Part shown: positions 34,273 to 43,161 of the stretch, piece after piece
Position numbering within the stretch: position 1 is the first letter of the stretch
Layout: each line of letters begins with the position of its first letter
Assembly (NCBI GenBank): GCA_035306605.1
Contig: DATGNR010000079.1
Strand: one strand, 5' to 3'
Origin: Xanthomarina sp035306605
GTDB lineage: Bacteria; Bacteroidota; Bacteroidia; Flavobacteriales; Flavobacteriaceae
Length of the DNA: 51,829 nucleotides
Position numbers and translations under genes: made by a program
The notes under the pieces: generated by a model
The model's input: only the letters and a program-made list of their open reading frames with translations
Database searches by the model: none
What the model was told of the DNA's origin: nothing

Positions 34273-34589
34273 TGAGAAAAAAGTTAAAAAATATATTAAA
34301 AGGAACTTTCTTAGTTAACGATGATGCATCGAAATACTGGGGAGTGATTCTTTTTTTGTCTTTTTTGGCTTTTGTTATGATAGCGAGTTCGCACAGTGCA
34401 GATAATAAAGTGCATAAAATAGCCAGATTAAATAATGAAGCAAAGGAATTGCGTTCGGCATTTGTAGATGGTAGGAAGAAACTCATGGAGCTCAAGAAAG
34501 AGTCGGTTGTAGAGATGAAAATGAAAGAAAAGGGATTGGCTATTTCAGAGATTCCACCAACAAAACTAAAAGTTAAAACCCTAAAGTAG
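34272..34589 (+). CDS. ftsL: FtsL-like division protein
   Basis: A 105-residue bitopic membrane protein: basic N terminus, one membrane helix (about 24-42, VILFLSFLAFVMIASSH) and a periplasmic helical region with coiled-coil character (50-85). It starts in a TAATG overlap with rsmH and lies 6 bases before ftsI. FtsL is poorly conserved in sequence, so the name depends on size, topology and position between rsmH and ftsI. It should form the FtsQ-FtsB-FtsL complex that activates FtsWI. Confidence 0.85.
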   Translation: MRKKLKNILKGTFLVNDDASKYWGVILFLSFLAFVMIASSHSADNKVHKIARLNNEAKELRSAFVDGRKKLMELKKESVVEMKMKEKGLAISEIPPTKLKVKTLK

Positions 34590-34595
34590 TTCAAC

Positions 34596-36602
34596 TTGGC
34601 AATAAAAGAGAAGAACATATTAAACAGATTGTATTTCATAGCAGGATGTATGTTCATCTTTGCTCTGGCTGTCGTGTTTAAACTTTTAACTATACAGTTT
34701 GTGCAAGGTGATAAATACAGAAGTTTGGCTGAAGAGCGTACTATTAAAAATGTAGTAATTCCGGCAAACAGAGGCAATGTGTATTCAGTAAACGGAAATT
34801 TGCTAGCTACCTCTGTGCCTAAGTATGATATCAGAATTGATGCAGTTACTCCAAAAGCAAAAGTGTTTGAAAGTGAATTAAAAGGCTTGGCAGACTCTTT
34901 GTCAAAATTCTCAGGAAAGCCTTCTTCATTTTATCAAAATGAAATAAGAAAAGCTAGAGCTAACAAGAATAGGTACTATTTGCTAGCCCGTGATATTGGG
35001 TATTCTGATTATTTAAGGATGAGAAACTTCCCTTTATTAAAATTAGGAGCTTTTAAAGGAGGGCTAATTGTGGAGCAAACTACAAAAAGAGAACATCCTA
35101 TGGGTGGTGTTGCTGAGAGAACCATTGGTTACGAGCGATATGATGAAAAAGGGAATGTAACAAGACCTGGAATAGATGGCGCTTTTGGTGTTAAATACCT
35201 GCGTGGAACAGATGGATTGAGGCTTAAGCAGAAAATTGGAAAAGGGCAGTGGAAACCCGTGGTAGACTATAATCAAGTAGAGCCGAAAGATGGTTATGAT
35301 TTGTATACAACCATAAGTGTTAATATTCAAGATATTGCCCATCATGCTTTATTGCAACAATTAGAATACTATCAAGCTGAGCACGGTTGTGTTGTGGTTA
35401 TGGAGGTAGCTACTGGAGAAATTAGAGCGATTTCTAACTTGGGAAGAACAAGCAGTGGTTCGTATTACGAGAAATTAAATTATGCTGTTGGGGAGTCTCA
35501 TGAACCTGGGTCGACTTTTAAGCTTATGGCTTTAATGGCGGCTTTAGAGGATAAAGTGGTGGATACATCTACCGTTGTAGATACAAAGAGTGGGCGCAAA
35601 ATATTTTACGGCCGCGCCATTAACGATTCAAAACACGGTGGTTATGGGAAAATTTCGGTAGCTAGAGCTATGGAAGTTTCTTCAAACATTGCATTTGCTA
35701 GTATTATTGATGATAATTATTCTGCTAAGCCAGAAAAATTTGTCAACCGATTAAAAAGTTGGTCTTTAAGTGAGCCTATTGGAATTTCAATTTTGGGAGA
35801 AGGAAAACCGGTTATTCCAGAGCCAGGACACTCATTATGGAGTAGGAATGCCTTACCATCTATGGCTTATGGTTATAATTTAAGATTAACACCATTGCAA
35901 ACCTTGACATTTTATAACGCTGTTGCAAATGATGGAGTAATGGTGAAGCCTACTTTTATAAAAGAAGTGCGCGAGCTGAACAAAACGATAGAGACTTTTG
36001 ATAAAATTATTGTTAATAATAAAATAGCTTCGGATAAGACTATAAGGGAAGTTCAGGAGATACTTAAAAACGTTGTGGTTCGTGGGACAGGTCGATCCTT
36101 ATATTCACCGTATTTCTCCATGGCAGGAAAAACTGGAACGGCAAAAACAGAGTATTGGATGGATGATTGGGATAAAAACCCAAGATACGTGTCATCGTTT
36201 GCTGGATATTTTCCTGCCGAGAATCCAAAGTACTCATGTATTGTAATTATTCATAAACCTAGTATTAAAAAGGGGTATTACGGTGCTGATGTTTCTGGGC
36301 CAGTATTTAAGCGTATTGCTCAAAAAATATTTACCGACACCCCGCTTATAGATGAGATTGAAACCTTGCAGGTTAATAATAGGGCTGTAGATAAAGAGTT
36401 CGAAAATTACTATAAAACGGCTCAAACGTATAAAACCATTATGCCAAATGTTGTTGGTCTTCCTTTAATGGATGCTATAGCACTTTTGGAAAATATGGGC
36501 TTAAAAGTACAAACCCAGGGAATGGGTGTTGTTAAGAAGCAGTCCTTATTGCAAGGGATAAAAGTTAATAAAAACCAAAGAATAATAATCGAAGCCTCAT
36601 GA
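34596..36602 (+). CDS. ftsI: Division-specific penicillin-binding protein (PBP3/FtsI) with C-terminal PASTA domain
   Basis: A 668-residue class B penicillin-binding protein, the septal D,D-transpeptidase. One membrane helix (about 12-34), a dimerisation/pedestal domain (about 50-220) and the transpeptidase domain (about 260-590) with S306-T-F-K309, SSN (362-364) and KTGT (512-515). A PASTA domain occupies 614-668 (MPNVVGLPLMDAIALLENMG). The start is TTG at 34596, six bases after ftsL. The stop overlaps murE (ATGA). The PASTA tail is like SpoVD/PBP2x of Gram-positive bacteria and is not in E. coli FtsI. Confidence 0.95.
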   Translation: MAIKEKNILNRLYFIAGCMFIFALAVVFKLLTIQFVQGDKYRSLAEERTIKNVVIPANRGNVYSVNGNLLATSVPKYDIRIDAVTPKAKVFESELKGLADSLSKFSGKPSSFYQNEIRKARANKNRYYLLARDIGYSDYLRMRNFPLLKLGAFKGGLIVEQTTKREHPMGGVAERTIGYERYDEKGNVTRPGIDGAFGVKYLRGTDGLRLKQKIGKGQWKPVVDYNQVEPKDGYDLYTTISVNIQDIAHHALLQQLEYYQAEHGCVVVMEVATGEIRAISNLGRTSSGSYYEKLNYAVGESHEPGSTFKLMALMAALEDKVVDTSTVVDTKSGRKIFYGRAINDSKHGGYGKISVARAMEVSSNIAFASIIDDNYSAKPEKFVNRLKSWSLSEPIGISILGEGKPVIPEPGHSLWSRNALPSMAYGYNLRLTPLQTLTFYNAVANDGVMVKPTFIKEVRELNKTIETFDKIIVNNKIASDKTIREVQEILKNVVVRGTGRSLYSPYFSMAGKTGTAKTEYWMDDWDKNPRYVSSFAGYFPAENPKYSCIVIIHKPSIKKGYYGADVSGPVFKRIAQKIFTDTPLIDEIETLQVNNRAVDKEFENYYKTAQTYKTIMPNVVGLPLMDAIALLENMGLKVQTQGMGVVKKQSLLQGIKVNKNQRIIIEAS

Positions 36603-38062
36603 TGCTTTTAAAAGACATATTATATAAAGTAACCCTTCATGCTGTTGTTGGTAGCACGAGTGTGTCTATTAAAAACATAGATTTCGATTCTAGAAATATT
36701 TCGAAAGGCGATGTTTTTGTGGCAATTGTTGGAACGGTATCCAATGGTCATGATTATATCCAGAAGGCTATAGAGCTTGGAGCTCGTGCTGTTGTTTGTG
36801 AGGAAATTCCAGAAAACATTGTTGAAGGAGTAACCTATGTGCAGGTAGAAAGCACTTCCAAAGCCTTAGCTATTATGGCTTCCAATTTTTACGAAAATCC
36901 TTCAGAAAACTTGAAGTTGGTTGGAGTTACTGGAACCAACGGGAAAACAACTATTGCGTCTTTATTGTATCAACTGTTTAAAAAAGCGGGATACAAAGTA
37001 GGTTTGTTGTCTACCGTTAAAATTATGGTCGACAATAAAACTTATGAAACAAAGCATACTACTCCAGATTCTTTGACTATAAATAAGTATTTAAAGGAAA
37101 TGAACGATGAAGGTGTGGCTTACTGCTTTATGGAAGTGAGTTCACATGGTGTACATCAAAATAGAACGGAAGGCTTACATTTTGAAGGAGGGATTTTTAC
37201 CAATCTTTCCCATGATCACTTGGATTATCATAGATCCTTTGCTGAATATAGAGATGTCAAAAAGTCGTTTTTTGATAACCTGCCTGCTTCGGCTTTTGCG
37301 CTTGTAAATGTTGATGACAAGAATGGCTTGATTATGTTGCAAAACACTAAAGCAAAAAAATCAACCTATGCTTTAAAAGGTTATGCAGACTATCGTGCCC
37401 AAATTTTAGAAAACCAATTAAACGGGCTACTTCTTAAACTAAATGATAGTGAAGTTTGGACTAGGTTGATAGGGAATTTCAATGCTTATAATGTCCTTGC
37501 TATATATGCCACAGCTGATTTGCTTGGGTTGGAAAAAGTTGAAAATTTAAGGATAATTAGTGAATTGGAAAGTGTGGCTGGGAGGTTTCAGTATTTAATT
37601 TCAGCTGATAAAATAACAGCCATAGTCGATTATGCACATACTCCAGATGCTTTAAAAAATGTTTTAGAAACCATAAATAGTATCCGAACTAAAAACGAAG
37701 AATTAATTACTGTTTTTGGTTGTGGAGGGGATAGAGATAAAACAAAACGCCCAAAAATGGGACATATAGCCTCAGCGTTAAGTACCAAGGTTATTATTAC
37801 TAGCGATAACCCTAGAAATGAAGTTCCTGAAACCATTATAGGGGAAATTGAAGCAGGAGTAGAGCCTCAAAATTTCAAAAAAGTAATTTCTATCACCGAC
37901 AGAAAACAAGCTATTAAAACCGCTTGTCAGATGGCCAAGCCTAACGATATCATCCTGATTGCCGGGAAAGGACATGAAACCTATCAGGAAATTAAAGGAG
38001 AACGATTTGATTTTGATGATTTAAAAATAGTACAAGAATATTTAACCAAACTAGAAAAATAG
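36599..38062 (+). CDS. murE: UDP-MurNAc-L-Ala-D-Glu:meso-diaminopimelate ligase
   Basis: A 487-residue Mur ligase that adds the third amino acid to the peptidoglycan stem peptide in the cytoplasm. The ATP loop is TGTNGKTT (111-118). The motif DNPR (403-406) is diagnostic for meso-diaminopimelate as substrate rather than lysine. HDHLDYHRSF is a further Mur motif, and the end (AGKGHETYQEIKGERFDF) is typical of MurE. The start overlaps ftsI by four bases; two ATG codons are in tandem (36599 and 36602). MurE acts after MurD. Confidence 0.96.
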   Translation: MMLLKDILYKVTLHAVVGSTSVSIKNIDFDSRNISKGDVFVAIVGTVSNGHDYIQKAIELGARAVVCEEIPENIVEGVTYVQVESTSKALAIMASNFYENPSENLKLVGVTGTNGKTTIASLLYQLFKKAGYKVGLLSTVKIMVDNKTYETKHTTPDSLTINKYLKEMNDEGVAYCFMEVSSHGVHQNRTEGLHFEGGIFTNLSHDHLDYHRSFAEYRDVKKSFFDNLPASAFALVNVDDKNGLIMLQNTKAKKSTYALKGYADYRAQILENQLNGLLLKLNDSEVWTRLIGNFNAYNVLAIYATADLLGLEKVENLRIISELESVAGRFQYLISADKITAIVDYAHTPDALKNVLETINSIRTKNEELITVFGCGGDRDKTKRPKMGHIASALSTKVIITSDNPRNEVPETIIGEIEAGVEPQNFKKVISITDRKQAIKTACQMAKPNDIILIAGKGHETYQEIKGERFDFDDLKIVQEYLTKLEK

Positions 38063-38111
38063 ACAGTATCACCTTGTGAGAAGTCGAAAGGTTTAAAAAT
38101 GAAATGAATTT

Positions 38112-39353
38112 ATGTTGTATTACCTATTTGAATATTTAGACACGCATTTCCAGATTCCAGGAGCAAGACTTTTTGGTTATATAACCTTTAGGGCTGCTGT
38201 GGCTATTATTTTGTCGCTCTTGATATCTACTATTTATGGAAAGCGTATTATTAGGTACTTACAGAGAAAACAAGTGGGCGAAACCATAAGGGATCTTGGT
38301 TTAGATGGTCAAGTAGAAAAAGCAGGAACTCCAACAATGGGAGGGCTAATTATTATTTTGGCCACTCTTATTCCAGTTTTATTGTTAGCTAGGCTAAATA
38401 ATATATATATAATTTTATTAATAGTTACAACCTTATGGATGGGGTCTATTGGGTTTTTAGATGACTATATTAAAAAATTTAAGAATGATAAAGAAGGCTT
38501 AAAAGGAAGGTTTAAAGTTCTTGGTCAAGTTGGTTTAGGAATTATCGTAGGAGCTACCTTGTACTTTCATCCAGATGTGACTCTCAGGGAAAAATTACCC
38601 GTTGTTGAGCAACAAGAAATTCTAGCGGAAAATCCAAAAGTTGAATCTACCAAGCTTTTTAAAAATGAAGAGCGTTCAACTAAAACAACCATTCCTTTTG
38701 TAAAATCTAATGAGTTTGATTACGCCGATATTATAGCTTGGGTAAATCCGGATTGGGCAAAATATGCTTGGATGATTTTTATTCCAATCGTTATTTTCAT
38801 TATAACTGCCGTATCAAATGGGGCTAATTTAACCGATGGTATTGATGGCTTAGCGGCTGGAACTTCGGCTATTATTGTGCTCACGTTGGGAATTTTTGCC
38901 TGGGTTTCCAGTAACATCGTTTTTTCAGATTATCTCAACATCATGTATATCCCTCGGGTGGAAGAAATTACAATTTACATAGCGGCCTTTGTTGGAGCAT
39001 TGATTGGGTTTTTATGGTATAATGCTTATCCAGCCCAAGTATTTATGGGAGATACAGGAAGTTTAACTATAGGAGGAATTATAGCTGTTATAGCTGTGGC
39101 TGTAAGAAAGGAGTGGCTCATTCCTGTATTGTGCGGTATATTTTTAGCAGAAAATTTATCAGTGGTAATGCAGGTAAGTTGGTTTAAATATACCAAAAAG
39201 AAGTTTGGTGAGGGAAGACGAATTTTTAAAATGTCGCCTTTGCATCACCACTATCAGAAATCAGGATATCACGAAAGTAAAATAGTTACTAGATTTTGGA
39301 TTGTTGGAATCTTATTGGCTATTATTTCTATTGTGACATTGAAAATTAGATAA
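38112..39353 (+). CDS. mraY: Phospho-MurNAc-pentapeptide transferase MraY
   Basis: A 413-residue membrane enzyme that transfers phospho-MurNAc-pentapeptide to undecaprenyl phosphate to form lipid I. It has about ten helices. Catalytic and conserved residues are D117-D118 in GFLDDYIKK and the NLTDGIDGLAAG block (239-250). The cytoplasmic HHHYQKSGYHE motif is near the C terminus. It is about 50 residues longer than E. coli MraY, because of a hydrophilic insertion at about 155-212 after the fourth to fifth helix. The insertion is also known in Bacteroidota. A 49-base gap precedes it. Confidence 0.95.
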   Translation: MLYYLFEYLDTHFQIPGARLFGYITFRAAVAIILSLLISTIYGKRIIRYLQRKQVGETIRDLGLDGQVEKAGTPTMGGLIIILATLIPVLLLARLNNIYIILLIVTTLWMGSIGFLDDYIKKFKNDKEGLKGRFKVLGQVGLGIIVGATLYFHPDVTLREKLPVVEQQEILAENPKVESTKLFKNEERSTKTTIPFVKSNEFDYADIIAWVNPDWAKYAWMIFIPIVIFIITAVSNGANLTDGIDGLAAGTSAIIVLTLGIFAWVSSNIVFSDYLNIMYIPRVEEITIYIAAFVGALIGFLWYNAYPAQVFMGDTGSLTIGGIIAVIAVAVRKEWLIPVLCGIFLAENLSVVMQVSWFKYTKKKFGEGRRIFKMSPLHHHYQKSGYHESKIVTRFWIVGILLAIISIVTLKIR

Positions 39354-39355
39354 GA

Positions 39356-40687
39356 ATGAAGCAATTAATAGTCCTAGGTGGTGGAGAAAGTGGCGTTGGA
39401 ACTGCACTTTTAGGGAAATCCAAAGGGTTTGAAGTTTTTGTTTCAGACAAGGGGAAAATTAAAGAAAAATATAAAGAAGTTCTTATACATAATGAGATTG
39501 AATGGGAAGAAGGTACGCATTCAGAACTAAGGATTTTAAAGGCAGACTTGGTTATGAAGAGTCCTGGAATACCAGATAAAGCGTTTTTAATAAAACAAAT
39601 TCGTGAAAAAGGAATTCCAATTGTTTCTGAAATAGAATTTGCAGCAAGATACACGCAAGCTACTATTATAGGAATTACAGGAAGTAATGGGAAGACCACT
39701 ACAGCATGCTTAACACATCATATTCTTAAACAAGAATTAGAAGTTGGTTTGGCGGGGAATATTGGTGACAGCTTTGCTAAACAAGTCTTGGAGAAGGATT
39801 ATCCGAACTATGTCTTGGAGATAAGTAGTTTTCAATTAGATGATATCGTGGATTTTAAACCACATATTGCGGTAATTACGAACATAACTCCTGATCATTT
39901 GGATAGATATGATTATCAATTTGAAAAATATATCAATTCAAAATTCAGAATTGTTTTAAATCAAACAAAGGAGGACTATCTGATTTATGATGCAGACGAC
40001 CCAGTGATATTAGAATGGCTAGAAAAACATCCAATTCAATCGAAATTATTGCCTTTTTCACTAGTAAAGAAAATAGAAAATGGCGCGTATTATAACGACA
40101 ATAAAATAACCATAACAATAGATAATAACCAAATAGATATGTCAACAAGAGACTTAACATTAGAAGGTAAACACAATATTAAAAATGCCATGGCTGCATC
40201 TACGGTAGCTCAATTATTACGCATAAGAAAACAAACGATTAGAGAGAGTCTAGAGAACTTTCATGGTGTTGAACATAGGTTAGAACAAGTTTTAAAAATA
40301 AATAAAGTTCAGTATATAAATGACTCTAAGGCAACCAATGTTAATGCAACCTACTATGCTTTAGAAAGTATGGATGCACCAACCGTTTGGATTGTTGGAG
40401 GTGAGGATAAAGGAAATAATTATCAAGAATTATATCCGTTTGTCAACGAAAAAATTAAAGCCATTATCTGTTTGGGTGTCGATAACGAAAAGTTACTGGA
40501 AAACTTCAGTTCTATGGTTGATGTTATTATTGTAACCCAAAGCATGACTGATGCGGTTAAAGCGGCGTACAAATTAGCTGAAGCAGGTGATAATGTGTTG
40601 CTTTCTCCGGCGTGTGCAAGTTTCGATTTGTTTGAAAACTATGAAGATAGAGGAAGACAGTTTAAGCAAGCAGTAAGAAATTTATAA
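39356..40687 (+). CDS. murD: UDP-N-acetylmuramoylalanine-D-glutamate ligase
   Basis: A 443-residue Mur ligase adding D-Glu to UDP-MurNAc-L-Ala. The N-terminal Rossmann motif is VLGGGESGVGTALLG. The ATP loop is TGSNGKTTT (108-116), and NITPDHLDRYD and NDSKATN are the usual family blocks, with the C-terminal LLSPACASFDLFENYEDRG typical of MurD. The gene begins 2 bases after mraY, so translation is nearly coupled. Confidence 0.96.
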   Translation: MKQLIVLGGGESGVGTALLGKSKGFEVFVSDKGKIKEKYKEVLIHNEIEWEEGTHSELRILKADLVMKSPGIPDKAFLIKQIREKGIPIVSEIEFAARYTQATIIGITGSNGKTTTACLTHHILKQELEVGLAGNIGDSFAKQVLEKDYPNYVLEISSFQLDDIVDFKPHIAVITNITPDHLDRYDYQFEKYINSKFRIVLNQTKEDYLIYDADDPVILEWLEKHPIQSKLLPFSLVKKIENGAYYNDNKITITIDNNQIDMSTRDLTLEGKHNIKNAMAASTVAQLLRIRKQTIRESLENFHGVEHRLEQVLKINKVQYINDSKATNVNATYYALESMDAPTVWIVGGEDKGNNYQELYPFVNEKIKAIICLGVDNEKLLENFSSMVDVIIVTQSMTDAVKAAYKLAEAGDNVLLSPACASFDLFENYEDRGRQFKQAVRNL

Positions 40688-40756
40688 TAAAATCTGTTAC
40701 AAACAGAAAAAAAGAAGTGAAGACGTTTAGCGAATAGGAATTCGTTACAATAAAAA

Positions 40757-41950
40757 ATGAAACACATATTTAAAAACATAAAAGGAGATCGATTAATCTG
40801 GGCAATAGCTGCTTTACTTGCACTATTCTCATTCCTTCCAGTGTATAGCGCTGCTAGTAATTTGGCATACGTTGGCGAGGGCGGCAATACTTTTGTTATT
40901 TTCTTAAAGCATTTAATGCATTTGTTTTTAGGTTTTATTATTATGTATGGGGTTCATAAAATTCCATATCGTTATTTCAAAGGCTTGTCGTTAGTGCTTG
41001 TTCCGGTTGTTATTGTATTGTTGATTTTAACCATGCTCCAGGGTACCACTATAGATGGTGCAAATGCTAGTAGATGGATACAAATTCCAATAGTCAACAT
41101 GTCTTTTCAAACATCGACTTTTGCCTTTGTTGTTTTAATGGTTTTTGTAGCAAAATATATGTCGAAAATTAAGGATGAAGACGTCTCATTTAAAGATACT
41201 ATTTTACCTTTGTGGGCTCCTGTTTTCATAGTCTTGGTGCTTATTTTGCCAGCTAACTTTTCAACAGCAGCCATTATGTTTGTAATGGTTTTAATGTTGG
41301 TGTTTTTAGGAGGATATCCTATTAGGTATTTAGCCGTTATTATTGGTGCTGGAATTTTGGCCTTAACACTATTCGTTCTAATAGCGAAAGCTTTTCCAGA
41401 TGCTATGCCAAATAGGGTTGATACTTGGATGAGTAGGATTGAAAACTTCTCAAGTGATGGAGACTCTGAGGCCGATTATCAAATAGAAAAAGCTAAGATT
41501 GCTATTGCAACAGGAGGCATACAAGGAGTTGGGCCGGGGAAAAGTATTCAAAAAAACTTTTTACCTCAGTCCTCATCAGATTTTATTTACGCTATTATAG
41601 TTGAAGAATATGGTTTAATAGGAGGTTTGGTTTTAATGATATTTTATCTGTGGTTATTGTTTAGAATTGTTATTGTATCACAAAAAGCAGACACCATTTT
41701 TGGGAAATTATTAGTGTTGGGAGTTGGCTTGCCTATTGTATTTCAGGCCTTAATAAATATGGCTGTTGCGGTAGAATTATTTCCTGTTACAGGACAAACT
41801 TTACCTTTAATAAGTAGTGGAGGAACCTCTATTTGGATGACATGTATGGCCCTTGGTATAATACTAAGTGTTAGTGCTAAAAGAGAAGAAATAAAAGAAC
41901 AAGAAGAAAAAGAAGACAATCCGTTGGAGATTTTGTCGGAAGCTATATAA
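40757..41950 (+). CDS. ftsW: Peptidoglycan glycosyltransferase FtsW
   Basis: A 397-residue SEDS-family membrane protein with about ten helices. It polymerises lipid II glycan strands at the septum as partner of FtsI. The late conserved motif PLISSGGTSIWM near residue 355 is the SEDS signature, and the MPNRVDTWMSR segment lies in the large extracytoplasmic loop. A charged cytoplasmic tail follows (KREEIKEQEEKEDNP). Placement between murD and murG is the standard dcw position of FtsW rather than RodA. Confidence 0.93.
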   Translation: MKHIFKNIKGDRLIWAIAALLALFSFLPVYSAASNLAYVGEGGNTFVIFLKHLMHLFLGFIIMYGVHKIPYRYFKGLSLVLVPVVIVLLILTMLQGTTIDGANASRWIQIPIVNMSFQTSTFAFVVLMVFVAKYMSKIKDEDVSFKDTILPLWAPVFIVLVLILPANFSTAAIMFVMVLMLVFLGGYPIRYLAVIIGAGILALTLFVLIAKAFPDAMPNRVDTWMSRIENFSSDGDSEADYQIEKAKIAIATGGIQGVGPGKSIQKNFLPQSSSDFIYAIIVEEYGLIGGLVLMIFYLWLLFRIVIVSQKADTIFGKLLVLGVGLPIVFQALINMAVAVELFPVTGQTLPLISSGGTSIWMTCMALGIILSVSAKREEIKEQEEKEDNPLEILSEAI

Positions 41951-42019
41951 GTACTTAGAGCTAAAAGTTGAATTTTAAAAAATAATAAGTTTCCTTTTAA
42001 AGGAGATGTCCGAAGGACA

Positions 42020-43126
42020 ATGGGACAAAATAAAAGAACATATAAAATTATTTTATCAGGAGGTGGAACAGGTGGCCATATCTATCCAGCTATTGCAATT
42101 GCTAATGAATTAAAGCAACGTTATCCTGATGCTGAATTTTTATTTGTAGGAGCCAAAGACCGAATGGAAATGGATAAAGTGCCACAAGCTGGTTATGAAA
42201 TTGAAGGGCTTTGGATTTCGGGTATTCAACGTGAGTTGACATTGAAAAATTTAAGCTTTCCTTTTAAGCTAATAAGTAGTTTGTATAAAGCAAGACAGAT
42301 AGTAAGCAGATTTAAACCAGATGTGGTAATTGGAACTGGTGGATTTGCTAGCGGACCACTATTACAAGTCGCTAGTTCGAAAGGGATACCATGTTTAATT
42401 CAGGAACAAAATTCCTTTCCGGGAATAACCAATAAGCTGCTTTCTAAAAATGTAGATAAAATTTGTGTGGCTTATGATGGTTTGGAACGATTTTTTCCTG
42501 AAAATAAAATAATAAAAACAGGAAATCCTGTTAGACAAGGGTTGTTGGATATCGATTCTAAAAGAGAAAAGGCTTTAGAGTTTTTCGGTTTAAGTAAGGA
42601 GAAAAGAACCTTATTTGTTTTAGGGGGAAGTTTAGGAGCAAGACGTATTAATGAGTTAATAGAAAAGGAATTTGATTTTATATTAACACAAAACATGCAG
42701 ATTATCTGGCAGTGTGGAAAACTGTATTACGATAAGTATAAAATTTATGATAATACCAAACACATTCAAGTTCATGATTTTATAAACAACATGGATTTAG
42801 CTTATGCAGCGGCCGATGTAATAATATCCCGCGCTGGAGCAAGTTCTGTATCAGAATTGTGTATAGTTGGAAAACCTGTCATATTTATTCCTTCGCCAAA
42901 TGTGGCCGAGGACCATCAAACAAAAAATGCTATGGCTGTTGTTAATGAAAAAGCAGCTTTGCTAATTAAAGAAGCAGATTTAGAAGTAGATTTTGAAAAT
43001 GCCTTTTCACAACTAATGGCGTCTTCAGAAAAACAAGCTGAATTAAGTGTTAATATAAAAAAGTTAGCATTAGTGGACGCCACAAATCATATAGTTGACG
43101 AAGTAGAAAAACTGTTAAACAAGTAA
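42020..43126 (+). CDS. murG: UDP-N-acetylglucosamine transferase MurG
   Basis: A 368-residue GT28 glycosyltransferase that converts lipid I into lipid II on the cytoplasmic side of the membrane. The N-terminal glycine loop is SGGGTGGHIYPAIAIANE (13-29). The C-terminal nucleotide-sugar motif is SRAGASSVSELC, and the GGSLGARRIN stretch is also conserved. Just before the ATG lies AGGAG (42001-42005) and an 11-base mini-hairpin, GTCCGAAGGAC (42008-42018). Confidence 0.95.
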   Translation: MGQNKRTYKIILSGGGTGGHIYPAIAIANELKQRYPDAEFLFVGAKDRMEMDKVPQAGYEIEGLWISGIQRELTLKNLSFPFKLISSLYKARQIVSRFKPDVVIGTGGFASGPLLQVASSKGIPCLIQEQNSFPGITNKLLSKNVDKICVAYDGLERFFPENKIIKTGNPVRQGLLDIDSKREKALEFFGLSKEKRTLFVLGGSLGARRINELIEKEFDFILTQNMQIIWQCGKLYYDKYKIYDNTKHIQVHDFINNMDLAYAAADVIISRAGASSVSELCIVGKPVIFIPSPNVAEDHQTKNAMAVVNEKAALLIKEADLEVDFENAFSQLMASSEKQAELSVNIKKLALVDATNHIVDEVEKLLNK

Positions 43127-43161
43127 ATTGTAGTTCGAGTTTAATCGAGGCTAAAAAGAAT

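Noticed and set aside
42006..42113. Alternative ATG before murG in another frame (about 35 codons)
   Set aside because: It overlaps murG out of frame, and the peptide shows no family likeness.
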